From positions 1-64,000 of the forward strand of contig KZ992424.1 of assembly GCA_003614735.1 (NCBI GenBank): 64,000 nt of DNA. Reading direction: 5' to 3'. The notes below the pieces were generated by a model that saw nothing but the letters and a program-made list of their open reading frames with translations, was not told where the DNA came from and ran no database searches. Source of the DNA: Thamnocephalis sphaerospora (Eukaryota > Zoopagomycota > Zoopagomycetes > Zoopagales > Sigmoideomycetaceae). The position numbers and the translations under genes were made by a program. Of the stretch, positions 1 to 9,813 are shown piece by piece. Numbering within the stretch: position 1 is the first letter of the stretch; every line of letters starts with the position of its first letter.

Positions 1-1528
1 CCAAGGGTGCACCGCACGGTGGCGCATGGTGGCGGCGCGTGACGTCGATCAGACCGCGGCGGCGTTGGCAGCAGCCGCGCCCGTTACTGCTGCGGTGGTG
101 GTTGGTGATGGCCATGAGCTTTTGCAGCCGATAATGTGAGGCGTCCCGGCCATGCGTGTGGTGTGCTGTGCCGGTGGCGGTTACTGGGTCGTCCGGCGAT
201 GCTGCCCATTGGTGCGGCGTATGCATGTCGTGCGACCGTGCTCAATGAAGGCGGCGCTGGCCGAGGAGCGGTGCTGTCGTTATCCACAGTCGATCTGGCG
301 GATACGTCTACGTCATAGGCCAGCGATGGAGATGCTGCCCTTTGTCGCATGCGGGATCGCGCACGTCCAGTGCGCGCTCGCAAGTGCTGCCTGCCTTTTC
401 CGCTGTCGTGGCAGCCATTTGCCACCTGCCACTTTCCGCTTCGTCTCGCGGGCCTATCGCCACGCGCGTTTGCCCACTTTGCCCCTGTTCTGGTTTGGTG
501 GTGTCCACCGTTCCCTGTTGGCCGCGGTTCTCGCCGCCACCGCCGCCGTCCTACCGTACCTGGGGCCTCCATGTGCTCGCTTTTGGCAGTGCGACACACC
601 TACGTCCGTTTAACGCCTCTCTGCAACAATGTGCCGTTGCACCGTTTGCTTTTTTCCGCATCTATGCCGCTTGTCCGGTGGCTGTTCGTTGGCGCTGGCC
701 GTTAAATCTCCGCCGCACCCGGCGTGCCCTGGCCTTCTTATCTGCCCACCCATCCACGCTTCTGTCCTTATTGCTCTGCTCTCAAACTCCGTCCGCTGCT
801 GTGTTTTTCACTTTGCCATTGGTGTGCAACCATAGCGGCTCTATTGTTGCGCCACGCCCTCTTCTGCTGCTCGGCACCAAGCATCTCCCGCTTGCGCTTG
901 CGTCAGTGCAACGATTTGCTTGCTTGCTTGCGCTGCGCTCCACTGCACCCTCTGCCCACTCGTTCCTCCACACATCGTCAACGTTGCGTTTTAAGCGACA
1001 CGTGGACACTCGAACTTCAGTCCACGACCACGAGACCCTTGCCTCGCGCTCAGCCCCTTGTCATATCACTGCATGATTGCCAGTCCGCATCGTCCTACTC
1101 GCTATCGGCGTGGTGAATATCGTCATCATTTGCTGCTCTGCTCCCCGAGAGCACCACGCTCCATTTAAGGACGATCAAAAAAGCAAACGCCGTTTGCTGC
1201 CCATACACACACACACACACACACCTCGACTGCCCTGTTGCCGCTGCTGTTGCCGGCGCTTGTGTGCGCGCGTTGATTTCTCTCGCCACCACCGGCTGCC
1301 CCTAGCCGTCTAGGCTGTGCGCAGTGTTGCTCCTCGCTGTTGCTGTTTCCTGTGTGCGTACGCCGGTCCGTACTTTTTGCTCACAAGTATCGTGTGTTGC
1401 CGCTTCGTGCTACTAGCAAAGTTCCGGCATATTTCAACGTCCCTGCCTAGGCTACTTGTGCTGCCCTCCTGCCTACAGCCGCATCCTCGTCGCTGCTGTG
1501 ATCCGCTATCATCATCATCATCATCATC
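1..1528. other. Gene-poor leader region
   Basis: About 1.5 kb without a recognisable gene. Open frames exist on both strands (for example 342-1076 plus and 84-599 minus), but their translations are low-complexity and rich in Arg, Cys, Leu, Ala and Pro, with no family motif. From about 600 to 1500 the plus strand is strongly pyrimidine-rich. It may be the promoter and 5' leader of the gene starting at 1529. Confidence 0.5.
1205..1224. repeat. (AC)10 microsatellite
   Basis: Ten uninterrupted AC units in the non-coding leader, directly readable. Confidence 0.95.
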
Positions 1529-1530
1529 AT
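1508..1530. repeat. (ATC)n tract abutting a start codon
   Basis: Seven ATC units plus AT. The last AT and the next G form the ATG at 1529. In another frame the tract would read as poly-His, but that frame has no support as a gene. Confidence 0.9.
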
Positions 1531-2326
1531 GCAGCCTTGTGTTCGTGTTACCGGCAAACACCTGCGCCAGCTGGCGCGCGCCGACACCGCCAACGCCTGC
1601 GTCGCTACCGTGACCGTTCGCCCGGCGTCACCGACCAAGCCGCTGTCTACGCTGGCACGCAACAGCCGGGTTGTTCTGCGCTACGGCCGGGTCACCGTTG
1701 CCCGCGCCGCACTCCGCCTGCGCCGGCGGCATCTCCCAGACCTTGTACGTCGGCGTGTCCATCGCTCCGCCATGCTGCCGGTAGCGGTGGCGCATGTTAA
1801 AGCTCAGACAACCGCTACAGTCGCTGCCCCAGCTTTTGTGCCTCTGATGCAAAGTGCCCACCCTGTGCCCAGCACCGCAGAAGTGGCGGCGCCTAAAAAG
1901 AAAAGGGTGCGCTTCAGCCGGTTTGAGCGCGTCTTCGAGGCGCACTCGCCTAGCGACTACGACCGCAGCTCGGTGGCTCCGCGCTACGAAGCGCTGCTAG
2001 CCTGGCAGCGGATGTCGGCAGCGGTCTCACCTGCCGTCGTGCCTGCTGCTCCCAGGTCTGCTTCGGCGGCTAGCAAGGGCGCACAGCCGGCGGCACTTGA
2101 GCCTCTAGTGGCGTCATCGGCCTGCATGCTGCCTGGTCGTAGCATGGTAAATACCGTTGTGGCTCCAGCCGGTGCCGCTGCGCCCGTCTACCAGCTCGCT
2201 CGACAGCCAATCATGCTGGCCGACACCTGGTCGAGCGCCCACTGGTCGTACGCTTCCACGCTGACCAGCAGCGCCGATCTATTCACCGTGCCCTGCGGCA
2301 CACGCCCACTGGCGATGCAACGCTAA
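1529..2326 (+). CDS. Small protein with RVRF (PP1-docking-like) and YDRSS motifs
   Basis: Intronless 265-residue frame from the ATG at the edge of an ATC repeat. The N-terminal 100 residues are Arg/Ala-rich. From about residue 120 there is a basic KKKRVRF segment, followed by FERVFEAHSPSDYDRSS and a Trp-containing ALLAWQ stretch. RVRF fits the known RVxF docking consensus for protein phosphatase 1. Short motifs of the type V-x-F...SPxxYDRSS occur in other fungal proteins of unknown role (recollection, not a search). The rest is Ala/Pro/Ser-rich and probably disordered. A later start at the Met around residue 91 is possible. Function unknown; a phosphatase-regulatory role is only inferred. Confidence 0.55.
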   Translation: MQPCVRVTGKHLRQLARADTANACVATVTVRPASPTKPLSTLARNSRVVLRYGRVTVARAALRLRRRHLPDLVRRRVHRSAMLPVAVAHVKAQTTATVAAPAFVPLMQSAHPVPSTAEVAAPKKKRVRFSRFERVFEAHSPSDYDRSSVAPRYEALLAWQRMSAAVSPAVVPAAPRSASAASKGAQPAALEPLVASSACMLPGRSMVNTVVAPAGAAAPVYQLARQPIMLADTWSSAHWSYASTLTSSADLFTVPCGTRPLAMQR

Positions 2327-3154
2327 GCCTCTTGTGGCATCCTGGCTTCCGCTTCACGTTACTAGCGAGAGCCGTTCTGCTCTTTTCGCTGTACCATCCT
2401 TCAATCGCTTCTGCTGTGCCAATTCTGATTTTATTTACACCGCCGTCACTATGATCTAGTCGCGGCCGTTACTCTCCTTTTTGCATCCGCCATTTGGATA
2501 TGCCGTACCGGCACCGCCATCACTGGCCCTTCTCCACGACTTTGCATCGTTGCACTGACTGCATGCCCGCCAGAAGGGCTTTTCGCACACACACACGCAC
2601 GTCTACCTGCGTCGTCCTGGCTCTCACGCGCCCAACGACGACGACAACACCGACGACGACGACGACGACGACAACAACGCCTACACCCCTCCTGTACTCT
2701 CTCTGTACTGTTTGCCACGTTTGGCCTGTTTGCGTCGCCCAGCGACAACACGCAGATCTGTGTTGCGTCCACAGTTCCTCAGCATAAGCCGGTCACTTGA
2801 CCACTGTCTTGCGTTTGCTCTTTCCCTTCATTGTGTTATGATAGCTCTTTGCCCTTTCCGTCGCCATCCTACAGGCACCGTGCATCCTACCTAGCCGTGT
2901 GCAAGTTGCGCACACCGAGCGAAGGTGCTGGCCGAGACGGTTGTGTGACCTTTTGCTCCCAAAAGCCCTGATTTCGGATATGCGCATACACAATTCTCCA
3001 TGCTGAATAGATTGCGTTCAAAGAATTATCTAGTGCACCCAAAATGGCGAGGGATTGGGCGGTCAAATGTAAACAAATAGCCGTTTGCAACACTGGCAAC
3101 CTCCTGTCTTGACCGTTAACTCATCCAGCCTACACATACTCTGTGCCTCAAACG
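2327..3154. other. Intergenic region with triplet repeat
   Basis: No gene recognised. It contains an (ACG/ACA)n triplet tract at about 2633-2684. The last 150 bases are AT-richer and probably hold the promoter of the coiled-coil gene downstream. Confidence 0.5.
2633..2684. repeat. Imperfect (ACG)n triplet repeat
   Basis: A run of ACG units broken by ACA, about 52 bp, in non-coding DNA. Confidence 0.85.
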
Positions 3155-5500
3155 ATGCCCTGGCAGTCGGTGCATTCTGGCGAGCACGCGGAGGGAGACA
3201 GGCGGCCGCCGCAGGACAGTGGCGGCCATGCTCGCTTCATGCAGGCGGCTGCGGCCGCGGCGTTTAAGCGTCCGCGTGAACGTTCGCGAAAAACAAAACC
3301 TCGCAGCTGGTACCACGAATCGTCCGTCGAAGATTCGCAGCTAGTGGAGGAAATGCCTGCCGAGCTGGAGGGCCGCGTGCTGCAGCAACGCGCGCACCGG
3401 CAGCAGGTGTCGACGCATGCGCAGGATGCAGCGCGCGAGGACAAGCAGCGTGCAAGATTAGCTCGGCGCACGACACGCGGCGAGCAGCAGCCAAAACACC
3501 ATGATGGACGTGCAGATGCTGATGGGCCGGACTGGCATGCATGCAGCAAGTCTGACCGAACCGCCAGAAATGCGCCGAAAAAGTCGGCAGCTCGCTCGGC
3601 TCCTCTCACACGTAGTCGGCCAAAGGCAGTGGTAGAGCCAGTGTGGGATGAGTCGCTGGATGCATGCATAGACGGAGACGCTGCTGCTATTGCAGATCCA
3701 ATTGCGAGCGCGGAGCTGGACGGCGACACGCTGCCGTTAACGTTTGAACTGCTTTCGTACTACCGGGATCGTGTAGGCAAGTAGAAGCATGCGCAGATTG
3801 TACCGCCAGTCTGCTTTAGCTGACCTCCTTATTGGCAATTTCAGTGCGTTCGGAGCGTGATTTTGACGATGCAATGACGCTCGTGGACGCATGTCGCGTG
3901 AGCGAAGAGGAACAAGCGCGCACACGCTGGGAGATTGAAGCGCGCACACGAGAAGTGGCCGAGTTACAGGGAGAACTTGGTGCGCTGCGTGCAGAGCTGG
4001 CTCGAGAACGCAAGCGGCGATTTGATGCCGTCGCTGAGAACGATGAGCTGAAGCGTAAGTACCGACTGCACACGCCAAGTCTATTGGTCGTGCTCTCTTG
4101 ATAACACTGTCGCCACTGGATTTGCAAAGTTCGCGAATTGCAAGATAGGCGCAAAATATGTGAATTGCTGGACTTGCCAGACGCAGATGCAGACGACCCG
4201 CACGACACGGAGATTCGTTTGCATGATAACAAACGGAGACGCGTTCGGCGTCACGTGGCAAGTCGTGTAAGTGTTTGGCACAGGACGGTGCTGCATGCTG
4301 GCTATGCAGCTCACTATTGGTAATGCTGGTCGCAGAGTATAGCTAGTGCACAGGAGATGCAGCTTAGGTTAAGCGCGCTGAAAGCACAGCTGAAGGGCCA
4401 GGTAGGCGAAAACGGTCGGCAAGCTCAAGGGTATATGTAACATACTCACGTTACTGTGTAAAATGCAGCAAGACATTTTTGATGTGTCTCTCTCTGAACT
4501 GGAGCGGGAGCGTCGAGCGCGTGCCGAAGAGGAAAAACTCAGACAAAAAGGGGACGCGACACGCATACAAGAACAACAGAAAGAAATTGCACGGTTACGC
4601 GAGTTTTACCGTGAAAACACGCGAGGTTGGTGGTCTGCAAACTGGCTAGGAGTAGGCAACGGTACAACTTGAACTCTGACCTGCCAAAACATCTGTGGCA
4701 CCTAGAGCTGCTTCGTATGCGTGGCGATGCACGCAGAATTGAGCGCGAGTCGTGTGAAAGAGAAGCACAGCTACAAAACAGCATCGCTTGCTTGACTCGC
4801 AAGCTGGCGTTGGAACGCGATCATAGTGCCAAGGCGGAGCAAGTATGTACACGCTACGCGGACAGTTGGCGTTAACTTTTGTGGCTCATCGTGCGCGCTG
4901 GCTGGCCACTGATAGGCGCTTCAGAAGCGAAAATATCGCCAGAATGACGCACTTGTGGAGAAGCTACAGCGTGAACTAAAGCAGTGTCAAGAAGCGCTTA
5001 GGCAACATAAGGTATGTGCAGTTTTGGTCTGCGTGCACGGAATATAAAGCTTGCTAACGCGCATATACCAAGGATTCCACGGATGTGCCCGCAGATATCG
5101 TGAAGAAACGTAGCGATAGGCTGGAGAAGGAGCTAAAAGCACAGTCTGCCAGGCAAGTCCAGGGGATTGTCGTGTGCTCGCCTAGTTTGCTGATCATGGC
5201 TCACCTTGTTGCACAGCCTTGCTACGGTTCGGAGTCAGCGCCAGCTGGAGCTGGAAGGCATGGGAAGTGATATGACCCAGCTCTGTCGCCAGCTCAAATC
5301 ACTTGAGCGACTGATTTTGCGCTACGGGCCACTCGAGGATCATGAAATGCTGATCTACTCGACTGCGGTGGACATTAAAAGCAAGGCAGATCTTATCTCC
5401 AAGGAGGTCAAACAGGCGCTGGTAAGCACGCATGCTTGATGTATTTACAGCCACGGGTGCTAACACAGACTGCTGCTGTCACCAGGCAAGACAGCCTTAG
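3155..5500 (+). CDS. Ten-exon coiled-coil protein, unidentified
   Basis: Start at the ATG at 3155 (MPWQSVHS). Exon 1 codes for an Ala/Arg/Glu-rich, probably disordered region. Later exons give long heptad-like stretches rich in Glu, Arg, Gln and Leu (3845-4054, 4130-4266, about 4336-4401, 4469-4626, about 4710-4841, 4929-5011, 5073-5152, 5217-5421). The last exon, 5486-5500, gives ARQP-stop. Intron 1 fits as about 3771-3844, though its GTGTAG donor is weak. The intron at 5153-5216 keeps frame only with a GCAAGT donor. The phrase SERDFDDAM plus extended coiled coils recalls fungal spindle-pole or cytoskeletal scaffold proteins, but no family can be named. Likely a structural scaffold. Gene model good, function unknown. 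Confidence 0.7.
5153..5216 (+). other. GC-AG intron in coiled-coil gene
   Basis: The exon ends ...TCT GCC AG, followed by GCAAGT; the acceptor is GCACAG at 5216. Joining at GC gives phase 2 to C (AGC) and continues LATVRSQRQ. The nearby GT (5157) leaves phase 0, which does not match the downstream frame. Confidence 0.75.
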
Positions 5501-5954
5501 AGATGTGCCACCGGACACATCTTTTTGCGCGCTACGCCATGCGACTTGTTTGTTTTGACCTGTACATCGTCATGCACAGCATGCAAGATTGACTGTAATG
5601 GCTGTAATATAGATTGAATTCAGCAAGCTTTGAGATTGTTCATTTTTCGTTATAGCACGCTTAAAGTGCGTGTACCAACATAATCGTGGCGCTGACTACA
5701 ACAAGGTGCTGTCAGGTCAGGCGGACAGTAGCGTCTGCACTAAGGAGTGCACGACACCTACTATGAGCCAGCAAGAAGATTTCTTGCTAACAAGGGTACA
5801 AGCAATGGATTGTGCGAACCTGGCCAATAGGTTCAGCAAGAAATGATTGAAGAAAACGGTTAAGCAAGATGGCGAAGAAACGGGGCACAGCCCAGGTGTA
5901 TATGGCAGCAGCCGACAGTGATATGCGCTTGACGTATGGTAGTCACGACGGCAG
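5501..5954. other. Convergent intergenic spacer
   Basis: AT-richer 450 bp between two converging genes. It probably holds both 3' ends. No ORF or RNA gene recognised. Confidence 0.5.
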
Positions 5955-6980
5955 TTACGCCGACTGTGACTGCAGCCGGTCCAACGCTTGACCGGCCGAC
6001 GTGACGGTCACGCCAACGTCGCTCGGCTCGGTGACACACCATGCCACCGACAGGTTGGACTCGATGAGCATGGCAAAGCGGCGAAATCGCATGGATGCGC
6101 CCATGCCCTCGCTGGTCAAATCAACTGCCATGTCGAGGCGCCGACAGAGCTCGCCGTTGCCATCGCTGGCAAAGATCAGCTGGTTGGTTGGATAGTCGCT
6201 GCAGCGCGCGCTACGCCAGGCATTCAAAACAAACACATCGGCGGTCGAAACGCACACAACCTGGTTAACGCCCCGCTGTCGCAGACGCGGTACGGCGCTG
6301 AGGTAGGAGTCTAGATGGTCGTTGCATTCAGGCGCAAATGGACTTGGCACGCCAAACAGTAGCGTGCGCCGTCCAGACAACTCGCTATGGAGAGAACTGA
6401 TAGACACCGGCAACAGATCAAATGACGTCACCCACGAGTGCGGGTTGTCGGGTATGAGGAATCTCAGTGTGACATTGGGCAGACGCAGTGGGGTCGAGAC
6501 TGCGGCGTCAGCGTCAAGATCGTCGCCGGCAAGCAGATCATCCAGCACGCTTATGGCGGTAGCGGCTACAGGCGTCGACAAGCGGTTTGGCGGCAGCAGC
6601 GGACTGCTGCTACTGTCGCCGGAAATCACAGATCTGCGTAGATGGACAGAAAGCGGTCGCAGAACTGAGGGTGGCGGCGGCGGCGGCACCTCGCCCGAGG
6701 GTGAAGCGGGTGGCACGCCATAGCTCCTTCGATGCCTGCTGGAGCGCATGCTGTCGTTGCCCCGCGACTGACGCCGACTGCCGACGCCTCCCTCGGCAGA
6801 ATGTCCGCCCGAGTCGGCGTTACTGTTGTGCATCTCATCTGGCTCATCAATAGCAGTGTACCAGACAATACTGTGTGGACGTCCCTGCGGTCTTTGCTGC
6901 AATGATCCAGACATTGCAGCTCTATGCGTCGCTTCCACGCTTTGGTCTTTTTCTGCGACGTCTGCATTGGGCGACGACAT
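5955..6980 (-). CDS. Divergent, intronless peroxiredoxin-5-like protein with disordered N-terminus
   Basis: 341 residues from the first ATG (MSSPNADV). Residues 1-150 are Ser/Arg/Pro-rich and include PPPPPP. The C-terminal 185 residues follow the Prx5/AhpC-TSA layout in order: FLIPD, LLFGVPSPFAPEC, a segment VVCVSTADVFVLNAW matching the usual V-N-D-x-F-V-x-x-W, and SDGNGELCRRL. The active-site motif Pxxx(T/S)xxC reads P-S-P-F-A-P-E-C: the peroxidatic Cys is kept, but the Thr/Ser that supports peroxide reduction is Ala. The canonical Prx5 at 24381-25402 has several introns, whereas this copy has none, consistent with an old retrocopy. Possibly a redox sensor or a degenerate enzyme. Confidence 0.75.
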   Translation of the reverse strand: MSSPNADVAEKDQSVEATHRAAMSGSLQQRPQGRPHSIVWYTAIDEPDEMHNSNADSGGHSAEGGVGSRRQSRGNDSMRSSRHRRSYGVPPASPSGEVPPPPPPSVLRPLSVHLRRSVISGDSSSSPLLPPNRLSTPVAATAISVLDDLLAGDDLDADAAVSTPLRLPNVTLRFLIPDNPHSWVTSFDLLPVSISSLHSELSGRRTLLFGVPSPFAPECNDHLDSYLSAVPRLRQRGVNQVVCVSTADVFVLNAWRSARCSDYPTNQLIFASDGNGELCRRLDMAVDLTSEGMGASMRFRRFAMLIESNLSVAWCVTEPSDVGVTVTSAGQALDRLQSQSA

Positions 6981-9813
6981 GTTGACTAGATCGCTGGTAA
7001 GCAAGTGTGCTGTTATCGGAATTTAAGGAGATCACACGCGTTTCAAGATCACTGAAAGCATTTAGGAGAGGAGCAAGGCTGTGTACCTAGCTTGCTCAAT
7101 GGAGAGTATAGTGTGTGGAATAAGTAAAGCCGCGAGCGTGATCAGATACAGCGCAAAAGACACGGCAAATATAGTGTCAGCTAGGCAAGACGGCCGATGA
7201 TGGCGCGCATGCTATTCTGCGCCCCCTATGCTCTCTCTCTCTCTCTCGTTCTCTGCAAGGAAGTGTGCGGGTGGTGCACCACGTGCAGGTTGCGGCGGGA
7301 GCATACGAAACTCTGGGCCAGTTCCGAGTGGTGCTGATGATTGTACGTACTGGGAGAGCATGCGTGAAAAGCATGCCTTGCGTACTACAAATCAGAAACG
7401 CCGCGCGTGTGGCGCTCGGCGCGCATAGGATGAAGGGCAACGAGTTGGCACATGCTGCACACAGAAGCGTGTGCCTGTACATGGGCCGTGCGAGAAAGTG
7501 CAAAGCGCACCCACCTGCCTGCGCTAGAGCCTACCGCAAAGGCAGGCTGCGTAGGCGAACGTGACCCAATGTCCGCATACCAGCGAGGCCGCGCGATCAC
7601 GCATAGTTTACTCCACCAGCGTCTGACAAACTGGACGGGGCGCATTGCCCCAGCACCTGCCAAAGCGCGTGGCCGCAGCAGGGCGTGACGTGCCATATCG
7701 ACCTGCGCTCTGGAACGGTTGGCAAACCCCGCAGCGCCATCGATGCGCACTTGCGCCGTTTTTGCCGAGTTAGCACTAATCACCGAGATCCGCAATGCCG
7801 AAATCACTGGCCCCAGCACTGGGCAGATGAAACGCCAGAACGCACAAACAATCAGAGAAGATGGCGATACGTCGCAAACGCACCTGTAAATCAAGTGTGT
7901 ATGGCCACCAGCCTATTGAAAAACTAGCATCACATTCTCTAAAGCATGGGCACACCAACGGGTGCGGCTACACAGACTCGTATCCCCAGCCTGCTCCTTA
8001 CACCCACATGCAGAGAACTGTGCCAGCGATGCTTGGAGGAAGAATAGATATCCACCACCGGGCTAAAGCACGTTTCTTACCTGCACTTCAGAATACACCA
8101 CTGCCGGAAGACTGACGTGCGCAAGATTGATAAGGGGATAGAGGGACGGAGAACAAGGAGATGTAGGGGAGAGCATGGCATCTGGCCTGCCAAGTAGATA
8201 TAAATACCACGACGAGAGCACCGCTAGCAATGGTCAGTGCTCGCCATGATGCAGCAAGCTGTATACTGCGTATGCAGCGCCATTTAACGTTGAGTGACGC
8301 GCGTGTGCGTACGTAGAATAACGAGTAGACCTAAACGGGCATGGTCACGTATGACACGCGGGCTCTTCAAAGCGTACAGATTGCCGCTCAGAAGAAGCAA
8401 ACGGCGCAGTACTGAGCATGCTGCCGGCCGGCAATGTTAGCCGGCACACCAGCGATCAGCACCGGTGTTCCTGCCGGCAGCGGTCATGTGTGGCCCGTGC
8501 GCCGAGCATCAGCTGAGTTACGTGTCGTGCACGCTTTTGCACGCCAGCAGCAGTGCTTGCAGGCTGCCTTTGTGCTGCTCTGAGCCAATAACCAGTGCGC
8601 TCGCAGCTAGATATTTTCACTTAGGAGCGCTAAAACGGGTGAGCGCACGGCATGCGCGGGCGCTCACATGCTGGTATGCAGTCGCGTGCGTATGCTTGAC
8701 GAAAAACGCGACGCAGCACGGCGGATGTTTGGAACACACAGCTATGCTATCCCTGCGTGCGCCGCTACGCAAGCACACTTTTGTCTTTGCAGATTCACGC
8801 GCTACGTATCGACAAATAGCCAGCTTACCTGCCAGTGAGTCGGAGAGTAGCGCATGCACGCCCAGGCGTGCACATCTTGTTGAGACCATGTGCAGCTGAG
8901 CATGCGTGTCCACACGCCAGTATGGCGGCACTGAGTAAGCCAATAGGGACGGCTCGTGTAACGCCATGCAATTTGCGCATGCCAATTACCCGAACACGCT
9001 CACCACTGGCCTGTATGCAACGCTGGTTGGCGCTGTCGAGACATGGCGCATATCGCCAGCTGCCGTACGCCAAAATAGCACTAAAATTAGGGCACAGCTC
9101 TGAGCTTTGGTGATGCGGGACGCGGCGAGCCTGTGCAGCAAGTCTGGCGTATGCGGGGTTCGGTCCGGCAGCCATTGGCGCAAGGCGAACGCTTCATCGT
9201 ATGCTATTCTAGAAACCATATGGTGTGGAAATGGTGAGATGCGTGTTCGCTTTGATTTTCTGCATACAGTCGGCGTGATAATTTAGTCAGCTGCATAGAC
9301 CAGCCGTGCTGGGTCTCGAATGCCGGAAGGATGGGCGCGTCATGAAGGCGAAAGCCTGACATTGGCGACCGCAAGACACGGCTAGAGTTTTCCCAAAATG
9401 CATACCATCGTTCCGGCGCTTTGCCGTGTTTCTGAAGCAGTTGTATAGCGTCAGAGCAGCGTTTGGCTTGTCTACTTGCACATGTACACCCATAAAAACG
9501 CCATGGCAGGCTTTATACTATTTGCGATCACATATCAAGTGCTGTTTGTTTCAGAGTAAGGACGTTGCTAGTGTGCTTCCCACTTTGGCGGCCGGCCATG
9601 CCACCAAGGCGCTATTGGACACAATAGACCATATGATTGTGCGCGCATGTGTACTCAAGATGTCTGCGACAACAGACGCCAGACACGATGCGGGACGTAG
9701 TAGCACTCCCTGCCTGGAACATGCTAGTAGACAGCGGATGCCGCAAAATCAGACTCGAAAAGCGCGTCCTAAGCAAGGAGAGAGTAGAGGTTAGCAGTTT
9801 TGTCCGATACATA
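6981..9813. other. 2.8-kb region with no recognised gene
   Basis: Frames of 60-170 codons occur on both strands (for example 7385-7894 minus, 8465-8899 plus, 8617-8985 minus) but none shows a family signature or a consistent exon chain. There is a (CT)n run at 7231-7247 and a TATAAATA box near 8198, followed only by very short ORFs. It could hold a non-coding RNA or a fast-evolving gene. Confidence 0.45.
7231..7247. repeat. (CT)n microsatellite
   Basis: Uninterrupted CT dinucleotides in the gene-poor stretch. Confidence 0.9.

Noticed and set aside
1456-1800. ORF encoding eight consecutive His
   Set aside because: It is another frame of the ATC microsatellite and has no other protein character; the 1529 frame carries the motif-bearing product.
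2633-2684. Triplet repeat as a CRISPR-like or tandem gene array
   Set aside because: Simple ACG/ACA microsatellite with no spacers.
3148-3729. 193-codon minus-strand ORF opposite coiled-coil exon 1
   Set aside because: Low-complexity Ser/Cys-rich mirror frame; the plus strand joins in phase to conserved-looking coiled-coil exons.
7776-7958. SDFGIADLGD resembling a kinase DFG motif
   Set aside because: No HRD, P-loop or other kinase motif nearby, and a stop follows at once.
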